A stretch of DNA of 64,000 nt from Dallia pectoralis (Eukaryota; Chordata; Actinopteri; Esociformes; Umbridae): NCBI GenBank assembly GCA_029465975.1, contig CM055737.1, positions 13,612,459 through 13,676,458 of the forward strand. The letters are read 5' to 3'. Both the position numbers and the translations under genes were made by a program. Every line of letters begins with the position of its first letter. Position 1 is the stretch's first letter. Shown one piece after another: positions 30,325-42,866 of the stretch. The notes beneath the pieces were generated by a model. The model made no database searches. It was given only the letters and a program-made list of their open reading frames with translations, and was not told where the DNA came from.

Positions 30325-31032
30325 ATGAATCCAGGAGGCATGAGACGCTACAACGCGGTGAGGCTGACGCTGATCCCAACCCGAGAGGCTGCCGAGGACG
30401 GAGCCAACCAGGGACGGGGAACAGCAACAACAGCAACAGCAACCGGACCAGCAAAAAGACCAGACAGCACGATGACCCGCCTGGAATTCAGCAGGGCAGT
30501 TCTACAGAAAATTATGGGCTTTGTGCCAGCTGAATTAAACTGCCTGGCTAAACCTCCAGGACCCGTGGAAACCTTTGAGGTGAGTTTCAAAAACCCACAG
30601 CTGTTGGAGAAATTCTGGAAAATCTTCAACAGCAGTAGAAGCTCACCCCCGTACAACAAATTCAAAGCATCCCCACTATCAGACACAGACTCTAAAGTAG
30701 TAACCGTCAACTTTCATAATGAATGCATTCAAGAATACGACATCGAAACATGGCTAAACAGGTACGCCACAATAAAATCTGAAGGTAGGAGGGTCCTAGA
30801 CGAAGACCAGGTCTGGACAGGGGGATTGAAGTGGCTGGTCCAGCTGAAACCGGACCCAACCGGAGTGGGCGGGGTCCGCCACCTGCCCAGCACCATCACG
30901 CTGGGAAACAACAGAGGCTCCGTCCACTACTACGGCATGCCCAAGCTGTGCAGAAACTGTGGCAACCTTGGACACCTGGCCACATCCTGCACAGCCTGCA
31001 AAATTTGGAAAGCGGGCGAATCCTGGTCTTAG
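30325..31032 (+). CDS. Tx1-like A ORF1 (CCHC nucleic-acid-binding protein), C-terminally truncated
   Basis: 235 codons from ATG 30325. The N-terminus is basic and low-complexity. The middle (EVSFKNPQLLEKFWKIFNSS, YDIETWLNRYATI, EDQVWTGGLKWLVQLK) has the pattern of ZCCHC3-like and Tx1-type ORF1 proteins. Near the C-terminus CRNCGNLGHLATSC is a CCHC knuckle (C-x2-C-x4-H-x4-C). The usual second and third knuckles are missing because a deletion fuses the frame, out of register, to ORF2; the last residues ACKIWKAGESWS are a junction product. The normal role is to coat element RNA. Confidence 0.75.
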   Translation: MNPGGMRRYNAVRLTLIPTREAAEDGANQGRGTATTATATGPAKRPDSTMTRLEFSRAVLQKIMGFVPAELNCLAKPPGPVETFEVSFKNPQLLEKFWKIFNSSRSSPPYNKFKASPLSDTDSKVVTVNFHNECIQEYDIETWLNRYATIKSEGRRVLDEDQVWTGGLKWLVQLKPDPTGVGGVRHLPSTITLGNNRGSVHYYGMPKLCRNCGNLGHLATSCTACKIWKAGESWS

Positions 31033-34000
31033 ACCTGGAGATCCAGGGTTCGCCCCTGAGAGTCATCAATGTGTACGGCCCGACCAACGTACCGGAGAGA
31101 GTCTCCCTATACCGGAAGCTCAGGTCTCTCCTCCTCGTCTCGACGCCAGTCTTGGTGGGGGGGGTTTTCAACTGTGCACTTCGGGACGAGGACCGCAGCA
31201 AGCCAAGGAGAGACCGATCCACCAAAGAGCTTCAATCCATTATCGATGACTTCTCCCTCACAGATGTAGGCGGCTCTACCCCCCCAACACCAACATGGCT
31301 GAGTTCCTCCGGGCCTTCATACTCAAGAATAGACATGTTCTTACTCTCGCCTGGCCTGAGAATGCGCTCCTTGACCAGTGAGGCGGCGCACTTCTCGGAC
31401 CACAGGATGGTGACCGTGACCTTAGACTGGGAGGGGCTAGTGAAGATAGGCAGAGGGTCCTGGAGGATGAATACATCAGTCCTCGAGGACCAGACAGTCA
31501 GACGCTCCTTCTCTAGACGTTACCTGGAGTGGCAAACACTGAAAGAACTGTACGACTCCGCTATAGAGTGGTGGGAAATGGTCAAGGACAGGGTCAAAGG
31601 CTACTTCGGTGGTGTAGGGAGGAGGAAGGCTAGGGAAAAGAGGGCCAGTTTTAACCACCATAACAAGGCCCTACAACGACTTAGCCTCGTCCAGCTAGAG
31701 GGTTTTGAAGTGGCCCGAGAGCTGTCCGAAACCAAAGAACACCTAGCTACACTCTATAGGGAGGAGCAAAAAAAGAGCCAGTACAGGTCAAAACTCCAGG
31801 GTCTGGAGGAGGATGAGAAATGCACTCGCTACTTCTTCCGAAAGGCACGGTCAAGACAAAAACCCATCCTGTCCCTCTATAACAGCCAAGGTGACTCTGT
31901 GAAAAACAGCGCAGACATCCTGAGGGCGGCCGGGGACTTCTATGGCAGACTGTATGACACCAAGCCTGCCGACGGAGACCTCGCAACCGCCTTCTTGGAG
32001 GGTCTCAACAGAGTCATCGAGGGAGGTGAGAGTGAAGACTCCGAAATGAGCATTGAGGAGCTCACCCGGGCCGTGCACTCGATTAACAAACAAAAAGCAC
32101 CTGGACCGGACGGGATCCCGGGAGAGTTCTACCAGACCTTCTGGGATCTCATCAAGAACGACGTGGCGGAGGTCTTCCAAGCCATATACAGGGAGAGACG
32201 GTTGGGTGAGTCCATGCGACAAAGCACAATCACTCTTATCCCGAAGAAGGGGGACCTCAAGGACCTCCGGAACTGGCGTCCAATCAACCTCCTATCTGTG
32301 GACTATAAAATTATGACTAAGGCCCTAACCAAACGCTTTCAGTCCCATCTCCCCACAGTAATAGCTGCAGACCAGACATGCAGCATCCCCGAGAGGTCTA
32401 TAAACGACAACCTGCTCCTGGTGAGAGACGTCATTCTGCACTCCCAGGAGCGCGGGTCCCCCTTGGGCCTGCTAAGCCTGGGCCAGGAAAAAGCTTTTGA
32501 CAGGGTTAGCCATGGCTTCCTGCAGAGGGTGCTGAAGAAGATGAACTTCCCCCAACACCTCATCAACTGGACCAACCTCTGCTACCAAAACATCAGCAGC
32601 AGAGTACTGGTAAACAACATCCTCACAGACCCATTCCCCATCAGATCCGGCGTGAGACAAGGATGCCCTTTAGCCCCTCTGCTGTACGTCATCTACCTGG
32701 AGCCTTTCTTGGAAAGAATCAGAACATCCCCAGGTATCCCGGGCTACCAGCTGCCAGGAGCCGGGGGAGAGAGGTTAAGGGTGATGGCGTACATGGACGA
32801 CATCACCATCGTTGGCACAGATAGCCGCTCCATCACCACTGCAACAAAGGGGACGACTACTGTGCAGCCACAGGCGCCTTCGTCAACCGGGGTAAGAGTG
32901 AGCTCTTTCTATCAGGACACTGGCATGAGACTCTCACCACCTCTTTCCCTGTGAAAACAGAAACCATTAAGCTGCTGGGGATCACCTTCCAGCGGGACGG
33001 GGGGGGGATCCACCAGCTGGGCGGGGACCATCTGCCACGTCCAACGGAAAATCTGCGAGTGGAGTGCACGGTCCCTCACGATGACAGGTAAGACCCTGAT
33101 CCTGAAGGCAATTGTTCTCCCCATTCTACTTTACCTAGGCAGGGTGTTTCCCCCGGACAAGGCAACAAGCAAAAAGATTGAGCGCCTGATGTTCACTTTT
33201 GTCTGGGGGAGCCAAATGGAGCGACTCCAACGCAGCACCCTGTACAAAATGGCGGAGAAAAATGGCGGAGAATGGGGGGAAGGGGGTCCCAGATATCCTC
33301 AACATTATTAGGGCACAGCAACTCTCCAACTTGGTCAAAACTTTCAATAAACCAGACAGAAAAGCCAGTTTCTTTTAGAGACACTACGCCACACCCATCC
33401 TCAGAACACTGGGAATGGGCACTATCGACCACACTGTGCCCTATAGCTGGGATCCCCCAAAAGTCTACAAAGCCATCAGAGACTTTGCCTTCGGGTCGGG
33501 TCTGTCTACAGCTGGGCTGGCGTCTTGGAAATACAAAGACATCATGGGCCACATCCGCTCCAAGGACACAGTGGCCCCCCTGAGCCAGCTCAACTGTAGC
33601 CCCGCAACAGGTATGGTTAAACGTCAATCACCATTGCCTTACAAATAGACAGAAAGACATCACCTGGATGGCTGTTCATGGTTGCCTCCCCACTGGAGAA
33701 TTCATGTACAGGCGGCACATTGCACGGACAGTGAGCTGCCCCCACGGATGCCACACGATTGAAGACACACACCATGTTTTGGCCGAGTGCTCCGTGGCCA
33801 GGCGGGTCTGGGCCTTGTTTGTTCCCTCTGTCTCCCACAACAGGCTGCTGACCCTACCTCGCTTGACGACAGAAAACATCCTGAACGGTCCTCCCGGCGG
33901 ATGCACCACCACCGAGCTCCGCCAGCAGTGGAGGATCATCGGCGTCGTCAAGCAGGTCCTGTGGGAGACGAGGAACATAAAGGTTTTTAACAAAACCACA

Positions 34001-34132
34001 GTGGACCCAACAACCCTGAGGAGGAGGATCACCATTCTTCTCAGGGACCACGCCATCACAGACTTTCACAAGGACCCAGTAACGGCGAGAGCGGCATGGG
34101 GGGTAACAAGATGGAAAGACATCAACCTCTAA
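31019..34132 (+). pseudogene. Tx1-like A ORF2 (endonuclease remnant, reverse transcriptase, C-terminal domain), broken
   Basis: Homology begins in mid-endonuclease (VINVYGPTN); the N-terminal catalytic part is deleted. The GDFN block reads GGVFN, losing the Asp. Reverse transcriptase follows: KAPGPDGIPGEFYQTFW, LIPKKGDLKDLRNWRPINLL, motif A as LLSLGQEKAFDRV where the family has a catalytic Asp in place of the Gly, RQGCPLAPLLY, and an intact AYMDDITIVG. Frame is lost at about 32850 and again near 33260, where a 14-bp GGCGGAGAA-type duplication lies. The C-terminal frame 33668-34132 keeps the Cys/His cluster CPHGCHTIEDTHHVLAEC. The enzyme is inactive. Confidence 0.85.
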
Positions 34133-35283
34133 AATCCCCCTGTGCCGCTTTGGACCACCCCCACCCCCCGTTCCAGAACATCAATCTGTCCTCGAGCCTC
34201 CAGCGTATCAGCCTCACCAGCGCAACGCCCCTGGAGGACTGACCCCCCCACCACAACCGCACCACCCCAGCACCGGAGCGGTGGTTCACAGGCGAGTACC
34301 ACAATGACCCTAGGGTCGGGGCTCGGCCGGTGGACTGTTCCGCTCCTCAGGTTGTCCTTCCTCCCCTCTGCAGGTCCAGAACCAGCGGCGGACCCCGGCA
34401 TACAGCACCAGCACTACCAACAGCATCAGAACGGCAGATGGAGCGGGCTGCTCACAGGCGAGTTTCATTAATGACCTTCGGGTCAGGACTCCCCTGTGGG
34501 CCGGCTCGCTCCCCAATTGTTTTTCCTTCCCCATTACAGGCCCAGCCCCACCACCAGTACCACCCCAGCACCCAGATGAGGCGTGGAGGAGGGACCCACA
34601 TTAGACCTTCACACCGCGCGGGCTGCTCACAGGCAAGTTCCATTAATGACCTTTGGGCCAGGACTCGTCTGGGGGTTGGCTCGCTCCTCAGGTTGTCCTT
34701 CCTCCCCTCTGCAGGGCCAGCACCAGGTCCAGATCCCGCATGCACACACCAACACCACCCCAGCACCCGGAGGAGGCGGGGAGGAGGGACCTACGCCAGA
34801 CCTTCGCTCCGAGCGGGCCGCTCACAGGCGAGTTCCATCAATGACCTCCGGGCCAGGACTTGTCTGTGGGTTGGCTCGCTCCTCAGGTTGTCCTTCCTCA
34901 CCCTCTGCAGGTTCAGCACAAGATCCTGATCCCGGCACACAGACCCACCAGCAGATCCAGCAACCAGGAAACAGCATACCCACCCAAGACACAGACTTCA
35001 GACACAGACCCACCCCGTATCCGGCTCCCCGAAGATCCCCGAAGGGTTTTTTAATGCCTGTCTAAAGCTTTTTCCCTTCACCTAGTTTTTGTCGTTTGTT
35101 CTCACTAGAAGGGTTTTTTGGCACCACCGTTAGCCCCTTTTCCCTTCCCCAAGTCACAATAATAATGTAAATAACGTGATTTTAAAAAATATGTATATAA
35201 AAAATATACAAATGAAAAATGAATGAAAAAGAATGAAAAGAAATGTAAAAGTTTTGTGTTTTTTCAAAAACCAAAAAAAATAA
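34133..35283 (+). repeat. 3' UTR of Tx1-like A with about 165-195 bp tandem units
   Basis: CTCACAGGCGAGT-type words recur near 34288, 34451, 34627 and 34823. Each unit contains AATGACC(T/C)(T/A)(A/G/C)GG and then a pyrimidine tract ending CTCTGCAGG, which looks like a 3' splice site. The A-rich tail follows at 35160-35283. Confidence 0.75.
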
Positions 35284-35296
35284 TAACTCATTAACT

Positions 35297-36002
35297 CTGC
35301 TTTGGGCTGCTGGGCGTCTGTCCATATTAGTGCACACTGTACTAATACATGCCTCTATGTCCTGTTACGTTCGCCATGATGGATTGGACTGTACAGTCCA
35401 CATATGGGACAATGTACAAAACGCTACTCCTCTTGAACCAATGCCGTGATTCACTTGGTTGTTGGCATGACAAGTGTGTAATTATTTTATTGACTTGATT
35501 CCTGGCTTGACAGTTGTCAATTATTGTCATTCAACTTGAATGAAAGCAATATTAATACAGAAAATTAACTTTAAGCATGATTACAATGCCAAGTGTTGTT
35601 CGTGAAGCGTTCCAGCCAGCCAGTCTAATGGAGAAATAGAAAGATTAACATCATTGCTATAGTTCGTGAAGCGTTCCAGTCATTTGCATTGAAGTCACTA
35701 GTTGGCAAAGTTTAGCTTTTCGCTAGCATGGTTGCTCTCGTGACCCAGAATGCATTGCGGCCCACGAATACATTTATTTGGGAGATATGCTGTTTAATCA
35801 GACATTTCCTCTGTTCACCAGGGCATTTTTTCGGTCTATTTTATTACGTTTATATATTTTAAGACACGTGTGTAATTCTGGGCAGTTTTTGGGTTGCAAC
35901 CGTGAGTGGGAAGACTGACTGTTTAAATGGCTTGCTGAGCCGTTCAGTTGCTTAGTTGACAGAGGTGCTCTGTAGCAGAGGTACACAATCTGACTTAATG
36001 CA
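35297..36002 (+). repeat. Repeat R, copy 3 (between Tx1-like A and B)
   Basis: CTGCTTTGGGCTGCTGGGCG resumes the interrupted copy, and a further R unit follows (TGTACAGTCC, GTTCGTGAAGCGTTCCAG twice, CTCTGTAGCAGAGGTACAC). No gene. Confidence 0.7.
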
Positions 36003-36018
36003 TTACCTTTGCTTTGGC

Positions 36019-37296
36019 GGGACCGACCCCGGACGCCGCAGCTGGAAGAACGCCCTCGCCAAGGCTCAAAAGAAAATAGGTGGATGGCGGGGGCGATCCC
36101 TCTCGATGACTGGTAGGACCCTAGTCATTAAAGCCATCGTTTACCCGATCCTGGCATACATAGGCAAGGTCTTCCCACCAAACACACGCACAGCCAAACA
36201 AATTAATAAAATAATTTTCAACTTCGTCTGGGGCAGCGGCCAGGAGCGGGTAAATCGACTGACTATGTGGAAGGGAGAAAACAAAGGAGGTAAGGCGATC
36301 CCGAACATTCCACTCATGATAGCGGTGCAGTGCCTCAGTTACACCATCACAAACATCCGCAAACAACACAACAAAGCTGCCTTTTTCAACACATTCTACT
36401 TTGCCACAACAATCCGACCACTGGGGCTCTGCACCCTAGACCACAGGACCCCTTACTCCTGGGACCCCCCAGGACACTACAAACATCTGAAAAAAGTCAT
36501 CACTACACAACAATTACATACCCACAGAAGCCAAGACTGGTCATTCAAAACACTCAGAAAACTCATCACAGACCGGGATACAATCACAGCAATTCCATCA
36601 CTCACCACTGAGCAATGCACTACAGTCTGGGAAAACACCGCCTCACCCACTTTAACAAATAAACACACGGAAATAGCATGGATGGCTGCCATACGCTGCC
36701 TCCCCACCCGGTACTTTATGTACAGTAGGGGTATAGCCAGAACAGCTAGATGCCCGCACGGCTGTAGAGAGTCAGAGACAGAAGAACATATCCTATGGTG
36801 GTGCAAGGTGGCACAAGACATCTGGCTCATGATCTCTGCTTTTCTCACCAGATTGACCGGATCAGCTGCGATGACCCTCCAGAGCATCCTCTTCGGACCG
36901 CTACAAGGACTTCGGTCCCACTAAGACAGGAACGCCTGGAGGGTCATCAACGCCACCAAGCAGACCATCTGGGAGATACGTAACAAAAAAGTTTTTCACA
37001 AACAGGACACTCTCCCCATCATCACCGCCAGGATACTCCAAAAATGCATAAAAGATTACATCTCACTAGACACCCACCGCCTCGGAAAAGAGACTGCCAA
37101 CATCAACTGGAACATCACCACACTACAAGGAACATTCATCACCCCCCCAATTACCAATCTGCACAACCCCACCTCTACCAGGACTCCTCTATCCTCAATC
37201 CCCCTCACAAACAGCCAGGCAGGGATCAGGAGCCGTCACCTTGCACTCGACCCCTCCTACAGCCGTGCCAACTACTGGACATTTAAACCGCCATGA
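36019..37296 (+). pseudogene. Tx1-like B ORF2 C-terminal region, one in-frame stop
   Basis: The frame reads from the RT thumb region (RTLVIKAIVYPILAYIGKVF) through FNFVWGSGQERVNRLTMWKG to the Cys/His cluster CPHGCRESETEEHILWWC, then after one TAA at 36922-36924 continues in the same frame (NAWRVINATKQTIWEIRNKK) to a natural stop at 37294-37296. The catalytic domains were never copied because of 5' truncation. Apart from that stop it is well preserved. Confidence 0.8.
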
Positions 37297-37363
37297 CCGC
37301 TCTGCAACTCCATAAGCCCTTCCTTTTCTTGCATTGTTCTGTTCTGTGTGCTTATGTGCGTGT

Positions 37364-37535
<172 letters not shown>

Positions 37536-37654
37536 TAACTTCCTTTAAGACACTTGTAAAATCTGTAAAAATCTGTAAAACTGTGTGAAAAAACTGTAAA
37601 TTGTAACTGCTGTGAAAAGTAAAATCAAATAAAAGAGATTTACCTTTGCTTTGG

Positions 37655-39654
37655 GCTGGCTGGGCCTGTGCCCTTGTTAATGCAGACGGTGTTAATACCT
37701 TAATTATTTAGACAATGTGGATGCATTTGGAAATGCGCAACTTGTCAATTTGGCCATGCAAAACAGCCGTTCTATATCCTATTGAGTTTACTCATTGCCT
37801 CTGCATTGGGCTGACTGTGCTTGTGTCCTTACATTGCTAAAATCTTCACAAATCATTCTTTTGAAGGAGAAAACCTATTGTTTTTGCACTGTTTTTATTA
37901 GCTTACCAGACATATTCACTTCATTGTCACACTATTCGACATCCTTCTAAAAGAAACCATTTCAATCACGTTCTAATCATTTAGCAGATGCTCTTATCCA
38001 AATCAAACTACATTTAGTACTCGAAAAAGTTCCTTGCCCAAAGATCCAACAGACATTTGTCTTAATAGTGAATTAAAGCAGAAACCTTCAAATTATGTCA
38101 CTCCATAACCACTGAAACATTGACCTGCATAAGAGTATACATGGGCCTCATACAAACTGTTAGGCCTTGCCATACTTGGACAAACAAAGACACTACTATA
38201 TCCCACTCTGTCCACGCCAGAACTTAAAGTCGAAACACAATGCGACATTTCTGGCTATAGCACCCTTTTTTATTTCAACTGATATCACTTGCCTTTCTGA
38301 TATACAACATATTCTGTTTACAACTATTAGTAGACTGATTACATAGTGATATTCACAACTAAGTCATTCATTTCAAAATCACTGAAGCCAATCATTAGCT
38401 TCAACCATGTACCACAATTGCTTTGAATACCTGCCATGGACTAAGTATCCAAGAAAAATGAGGATGATAGTTCAACTTCAGAATTGTGTCCAGATTAGCA
38501 TAAACTACCTGATAACTTGGTACGATCATTTGAACTGTATCTTACTACCCAGAAAAGGGCATGCAAGTTTATTTGCTCATAGGTAGCACTATAATAAAGA
38601 ATTGAACAAAATGTCACTGTAGCCACCCTGAGTGATGTAGAACCACAGAGTTAGAGTAAACACTGATAGGATGTAAGATTATACTCACATGTCTAATATT
38701 TTGTGTACACTACTTCAGCCATCGAAGTTGCCTTAAAGGTCAAGGCATTGACAGGTTTCCTTGCATTTTTTTCCTCTAATTGACGCCATTTCAACACGGA
38801 TAGACCATGAAAAACCAAACATTTTTCTTATGCCTCATTGCTCATCCCAAATGGAGGTCCCATTGTTGCTTGCAACTATATTTATTATTATTCTTGGGAC
38901 TAAAATCGTCCATAACTCAAAAATTGCATGGTAACTTTTTCCCTAAATTTGACCATGTCTTCTATAGCCCCTGGCACACTACCCTACTGACCCCTGCCCC
39001 AGTTCGACCACCAGGAGCGCTACAGTACACGCCCTAAAATAATTATTTCACAATGATGCCATTTCCACCACGTTTGACTTAGAATGCTGCAAATTTTTGT
39101 ACATGACTCATTCCTCATGAGGAACAAAAAAGCCTCAAGAACCCATAAAGTCCGCCATGATGGATTTTTCCCCATTATGCAATTTTCCCAAAACATTCAA
39201 AAATGATCTTCTATTCGCCCGTCACTCTGATTGACTAGCCACTTGACAATAATGTTTGGGATGACTGTCTGTCTATAGGGTCTTCAGGAATAAGACATTT
39301 CTTGCAAGATGGCCGAAAAAATGGCCAACAAGTGAAACACTTTGTGTAACGCACAATAACTGTGCGGCTCTTTATATTAAAATAAAGATCTATAGACATA
39401 TCGGTTCAGTACAAACGAAGAGGACATCCCCTTGAACTAAAGTGTCAATGCCCGAGTCTGTTGGTCAAAACACAACCAAATGCGCTCACGCCCACAAATA
39501 TTAACTCTAAATCAGCCGTCACTCCAATTGACTAGCCACTTGACAATAATGTGTAGAATGACTGTCTACCTATAGGGTCTTAACGAATAAGACATTTGTT
39601 GCAAGATGGCCGAGAAATTAGCAAACCAGTGAATCAACGCACAAATATTAACCA
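37655..39654 (+). repeat. Repeat R, copy 4 and related DNA, no gene
   Basis: GGCTGGCTGGGCCTGTGCCC continues R after LINE B. From about 39117 the R block with GAACAAAAAAGCCTCAAG appears. The CCGTCACTC(T/C)(G/A)ATTGACTAGCC block is present twice (39221 and 39516), so R is internally duplicated here. 37700-39100 holds no frame I can support. Confidence 0.6.
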
Positions 39655-41103
39655 TGTAACCCTGTAGGTTATAAGTATGCTGTTAATAAGTTACCTCAAT
39701 TTATTAACTTGTATTTAGGCTTAATTAAGAGCTAAAATGTGAATTAACCATTCATCTTTGTTGTTGAGTATATGTGTATTTGTTCCTTTAAGAGCGCACG
39801 GGCATGATATACAAGTTGCTGTGTACATGTGGAAAACGTGACTTTAACCCTCAAGTTAGGGGTTTGATTATGTTATTGGTTGAGGTGGATTAAGTCTCAC
39901 CCTCACAGGTGTTTGGGAGTAACGTGAGTGGTTGTTCGGGAGAGGAGAGGGGTTTTGGACAAGCGCGAAGTAGAGGAATGAGAGGGATGCGCTTGCGGGA
40001 GGAGAGTGTTTGAATTGAAGTGGATCTGAGGTGAAGGAATAACACAGAGGTGAATAGTTTTTTGTGTGCTGGTTTTGAGTTAGCTGACAGTGTTGTACGG
40101 TCCGTTTACTGAGTTGTTAATTGGTCGTATACTGACTGTGTTTAGTGTAACGTGCACTGTGGATAGCAGTGCCTCTGCACGGTAACGCATTCACGTTGAG
40201 AATACCGACTGTGGAGAGTTATTGCGGTTGTTGACAGTCAACGTGGGATCAATGAGGACCAGATAGCGCCCCAGATATCCGAGTTATTTGGGGTTCCTCT
40301 GGCGACGTGGAAGGAGTGCATCGTTCGGTCAACGAATGAGCGAGAGGAGGAGGAGCTGCATCGTTTCCAGCGGAATTGGAGGTATTTGTTTTGTATTTGT
40401 TTGGGCTCAGGGGAGTGAAGGGGCCATTTGTCAGTTTCCCGGCCACCACGATCACAAGCCACGTTTCAGGCCTGCTACGGGGTGGGTTTGCGTGAATGAC
40501 TGGTGTGTGTGTGTGGGCCCACTGCAGTGAATATTGTTATGGCATATAGTTAATGCATATAGTTTTCTCAGTGCACTAAATGGTACCATTTACACCCAGT
40601 GGGTGTGCTTTATAATTGGTGAGGCATTCTTTTCATACAGGTATTTAACCTAGTTTATTGGTATCCTATCTACTGATGTTATTTGTCATAAATCCTGGGT
40701 TATTAGTACTGGTATCTGAGAGATTGCCTTTTGGGGCTTAAACTGTGTTTTGTTTTCCGTGAATTTGATTGTGTGAACCAGTTACATGTTTAAATTCATT
40801 AAGTGAGCCATTTAACATTGATCATTCATTTTCATTAAATCATTTATTTTCTTGTACTCTTACCAAAGTGTTTGGGTTTTTTCAGGTGGGGTTTTCTAAC
40901 GTTATCAGTTAAGGGATGTGAAGAGTTAATTCTGAGCAATTTCATAATTTGAAAGTATAGATTATTATTCTAATCTTCTATCATAAACTTAATTAATATA
41001 GTGACCATAGAGGGGCCTAACTACAACATCTGTAGGCATATAGTTACTGAATTTGGGGGCGTTCCCTATTTAGTCATAAGAAGGACAGGTAGGGGGCGTT
41101 ACA
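39655..41103 (+). mobile_element. LTR-like insertion of 1449 bp
   Basis: Bounded by TGTAACCCTGTAGG and GGGGGCGTTACA (TG...CA) inside repeat R. The flanks ACCA and ACTA look like a 4-bp duplication with one change, since uninterrupted R reads ATTAACTATAAATCAGCC. This is either a long solo LTR (4-bp duplications fit several LTR classes, including endogenous retroviruses) or a small non-autonomous element. Short frames near 40249-40530 are unrecognised. Confidence 0.55.
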
Positions 41104-41755
41104 ACTATAAGTCAGCCGTCACTCTAATTGACTAGCCACTACACAATCATGTGTGGGATGACTGCCTACTTATAGGGTGTTAAGGAATAAGACATTCGTT
41201 GCAAGAAAGGGGCGTATCTATGTACTTTATCATGTTGCTTTAATTTCTATGTGTTCGGGATCAGCCCCGCTGCCCCATATGTTAAAAATGGATGCTCTTT
41301 GGGGTACATGCCTTCCTTCCCATGATGAACAAAAAAGCCTCTTGGAGGTATAAGGTTTGTCTAAATGGAATGTATTGTACAGTCCAGATTTGGGAAAATG
41401 TACAGAATACAATTTATCCCAAACCGCTGGTGCAATTCACTTGCTTTTTTGCTTGACATGTGTAGAATGACTGTTTTTCAATTGTATATCTAGGAAAAAC
41501 TAATATAATACAAAATGTCTGAAAGGGGAGTCTTTAAGTAAATGTACATATTGACTTAATATATATTAGTCTATTAAATAATTGTAATTTTGACTGATGG
41601 TCTTTCTGACCTAACATGATTCAAGATGGCATCACTCAGTAGTACCTTAAAAAGGTTTCAATTTGATATGTGAAAAAATTACTGAGAAAGAGCTTGATAA
41701 AACTGAATCAATTGGACCCAAATAAAACAATGTGTCTAATATTAACGATAATGGC

Positions 41756-42866
41756 TAGGGATGCACCGAAATGAAAATTCTTGGCCAAAACCGAAAAAGA
41801 GGAAACCAAGACCGAAAACCGAAACACCGAAATAAATTATGCCAATTATTAGTACCATTGCATTTATGGATATGAGGCACCAAGGGCGTAGGTTTGGTCT
41901 CAGCTTCGGTGGGGACATCTCTCCCCCCTCATCCGGCAAGTGAACTTTTACTGAGAATAATGTGATTATTTTTGCGTTTAGTTGAGACAATAGCCTGTTG
42001 CTTTTAGATGGTAATGCTGTTTGTCAGATTCAATATATTGTAGCGACCCTGGTGGTGCCACTACTCCGCCCCTACTAATGGGATATCCCAAATAGGCCAC
42101 ATTACATAAGCAAAATATACACAGGAAACATTTCCACTGTTTATTGTGACTGTAAGATTCTAACATATGGGGTATGTATTAACAGAAAGCACTGGTAACT
42201 TTACCGTTGTCTTCAGTCACTCTCCTGTGTACTTATAGCGTGTCAGATAACTCCCCTCCCCTAGGTTTTTTAGCCAATCAAATTACGGCGTTTCTAGTAC
42301 CGTCCACCTGGCGCTGCGGTCGGAATTGACCCAAATCGCTTCACAAACTCATAACGGAGTTCGCTAAAATATTAGTGGGGACAATTTAGTCATGTTAAAA
42401 TGTTGTTGGGGACATGTCCCCAGCGTCCCCCCCCCTAAACCATGTGAGGCATTTTCTTGCAGGATTTCACTGAACATATCAGACAACGAGGGTGCATGCC
42501 CCTCATCTAGTGCAGAGACAAGTCTTTTTTTCTGCGCTCTGATCTCCGTGCGCTGCTGCTCCGTGCGCTGCTGCTCCGTGCCCTACTGCTCGGTGCGCTA
42601 TTGCTCCGTCTCCACGCGGGTTCTCCGCATCCATCGCCGCCTGGATCATTTCTCGTGCGCGCTGCTTTATTTCTGCATCCAAGTAATGGTCTTTATAACG
42701 CGGATCAAGTACAGTCGCGATGAAGTGCAGAGGATCCGAATAGATCACAATATATTTCGGCCGTATTGTTTCGGTGATAAAAGTGTTTCGGCCGAAAACC
42801 GAAAATGCCCTTTTGGGCCATTTTCGGCCGAAAATTTTCGGTGGCCGAATATTCGGTGCATCCCTA
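41756..42866 (-). mobile_element. hAT transposon with 8-bp duplication
   Basis: Inverted ends TAGGGATGCACCGAA and TTCGGTGCATCCCTA flank 1111 bp, with the perfect 8-bp duplication ATAATGGC at 41748-41755 and 42867-42874. A transposase remnant lies on the minus strand. A second element seems nested inside (GGTGGGGACATC near 41909 and GGGGACATGTCCCC near 42410). Confidence 0.9.
42503..42748 (-). pseudogene. hAT transposase fragment
   Basis: The minus-strand frame contains HFIATVLDPRYKDHYLD, the conserved block before the C-terminal dimerisation region of hAT and ZBED transposases, followed by a low-complexity HGAAAHGA run. Catalytic and BED domains are absent. Confidence 0.75.

Larger units (their letters stand above)
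29478..35283 (+). mobile_element. Tx1-like LINE A, full-length frame, internally deleted
   Basis: A 5.8 kb insertion flanked by a perfect 13-bp duplication TAACTCATTAACT (29465-29477 and 35284-35296). It has a GC-rich 5' UTR with tandem units, an ORF1 with a CCHC knuckle, an ORF2 with endonuclease remnant, reverse transcriptase and Cys-rich C-terminus, a repeated 3' UTR, and an A-rich end. Those proteins place it in the Tx1 group of the L1 superfamily. A deletion joins ORF1 to the middle of ORF2. Confidence 0.85.
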
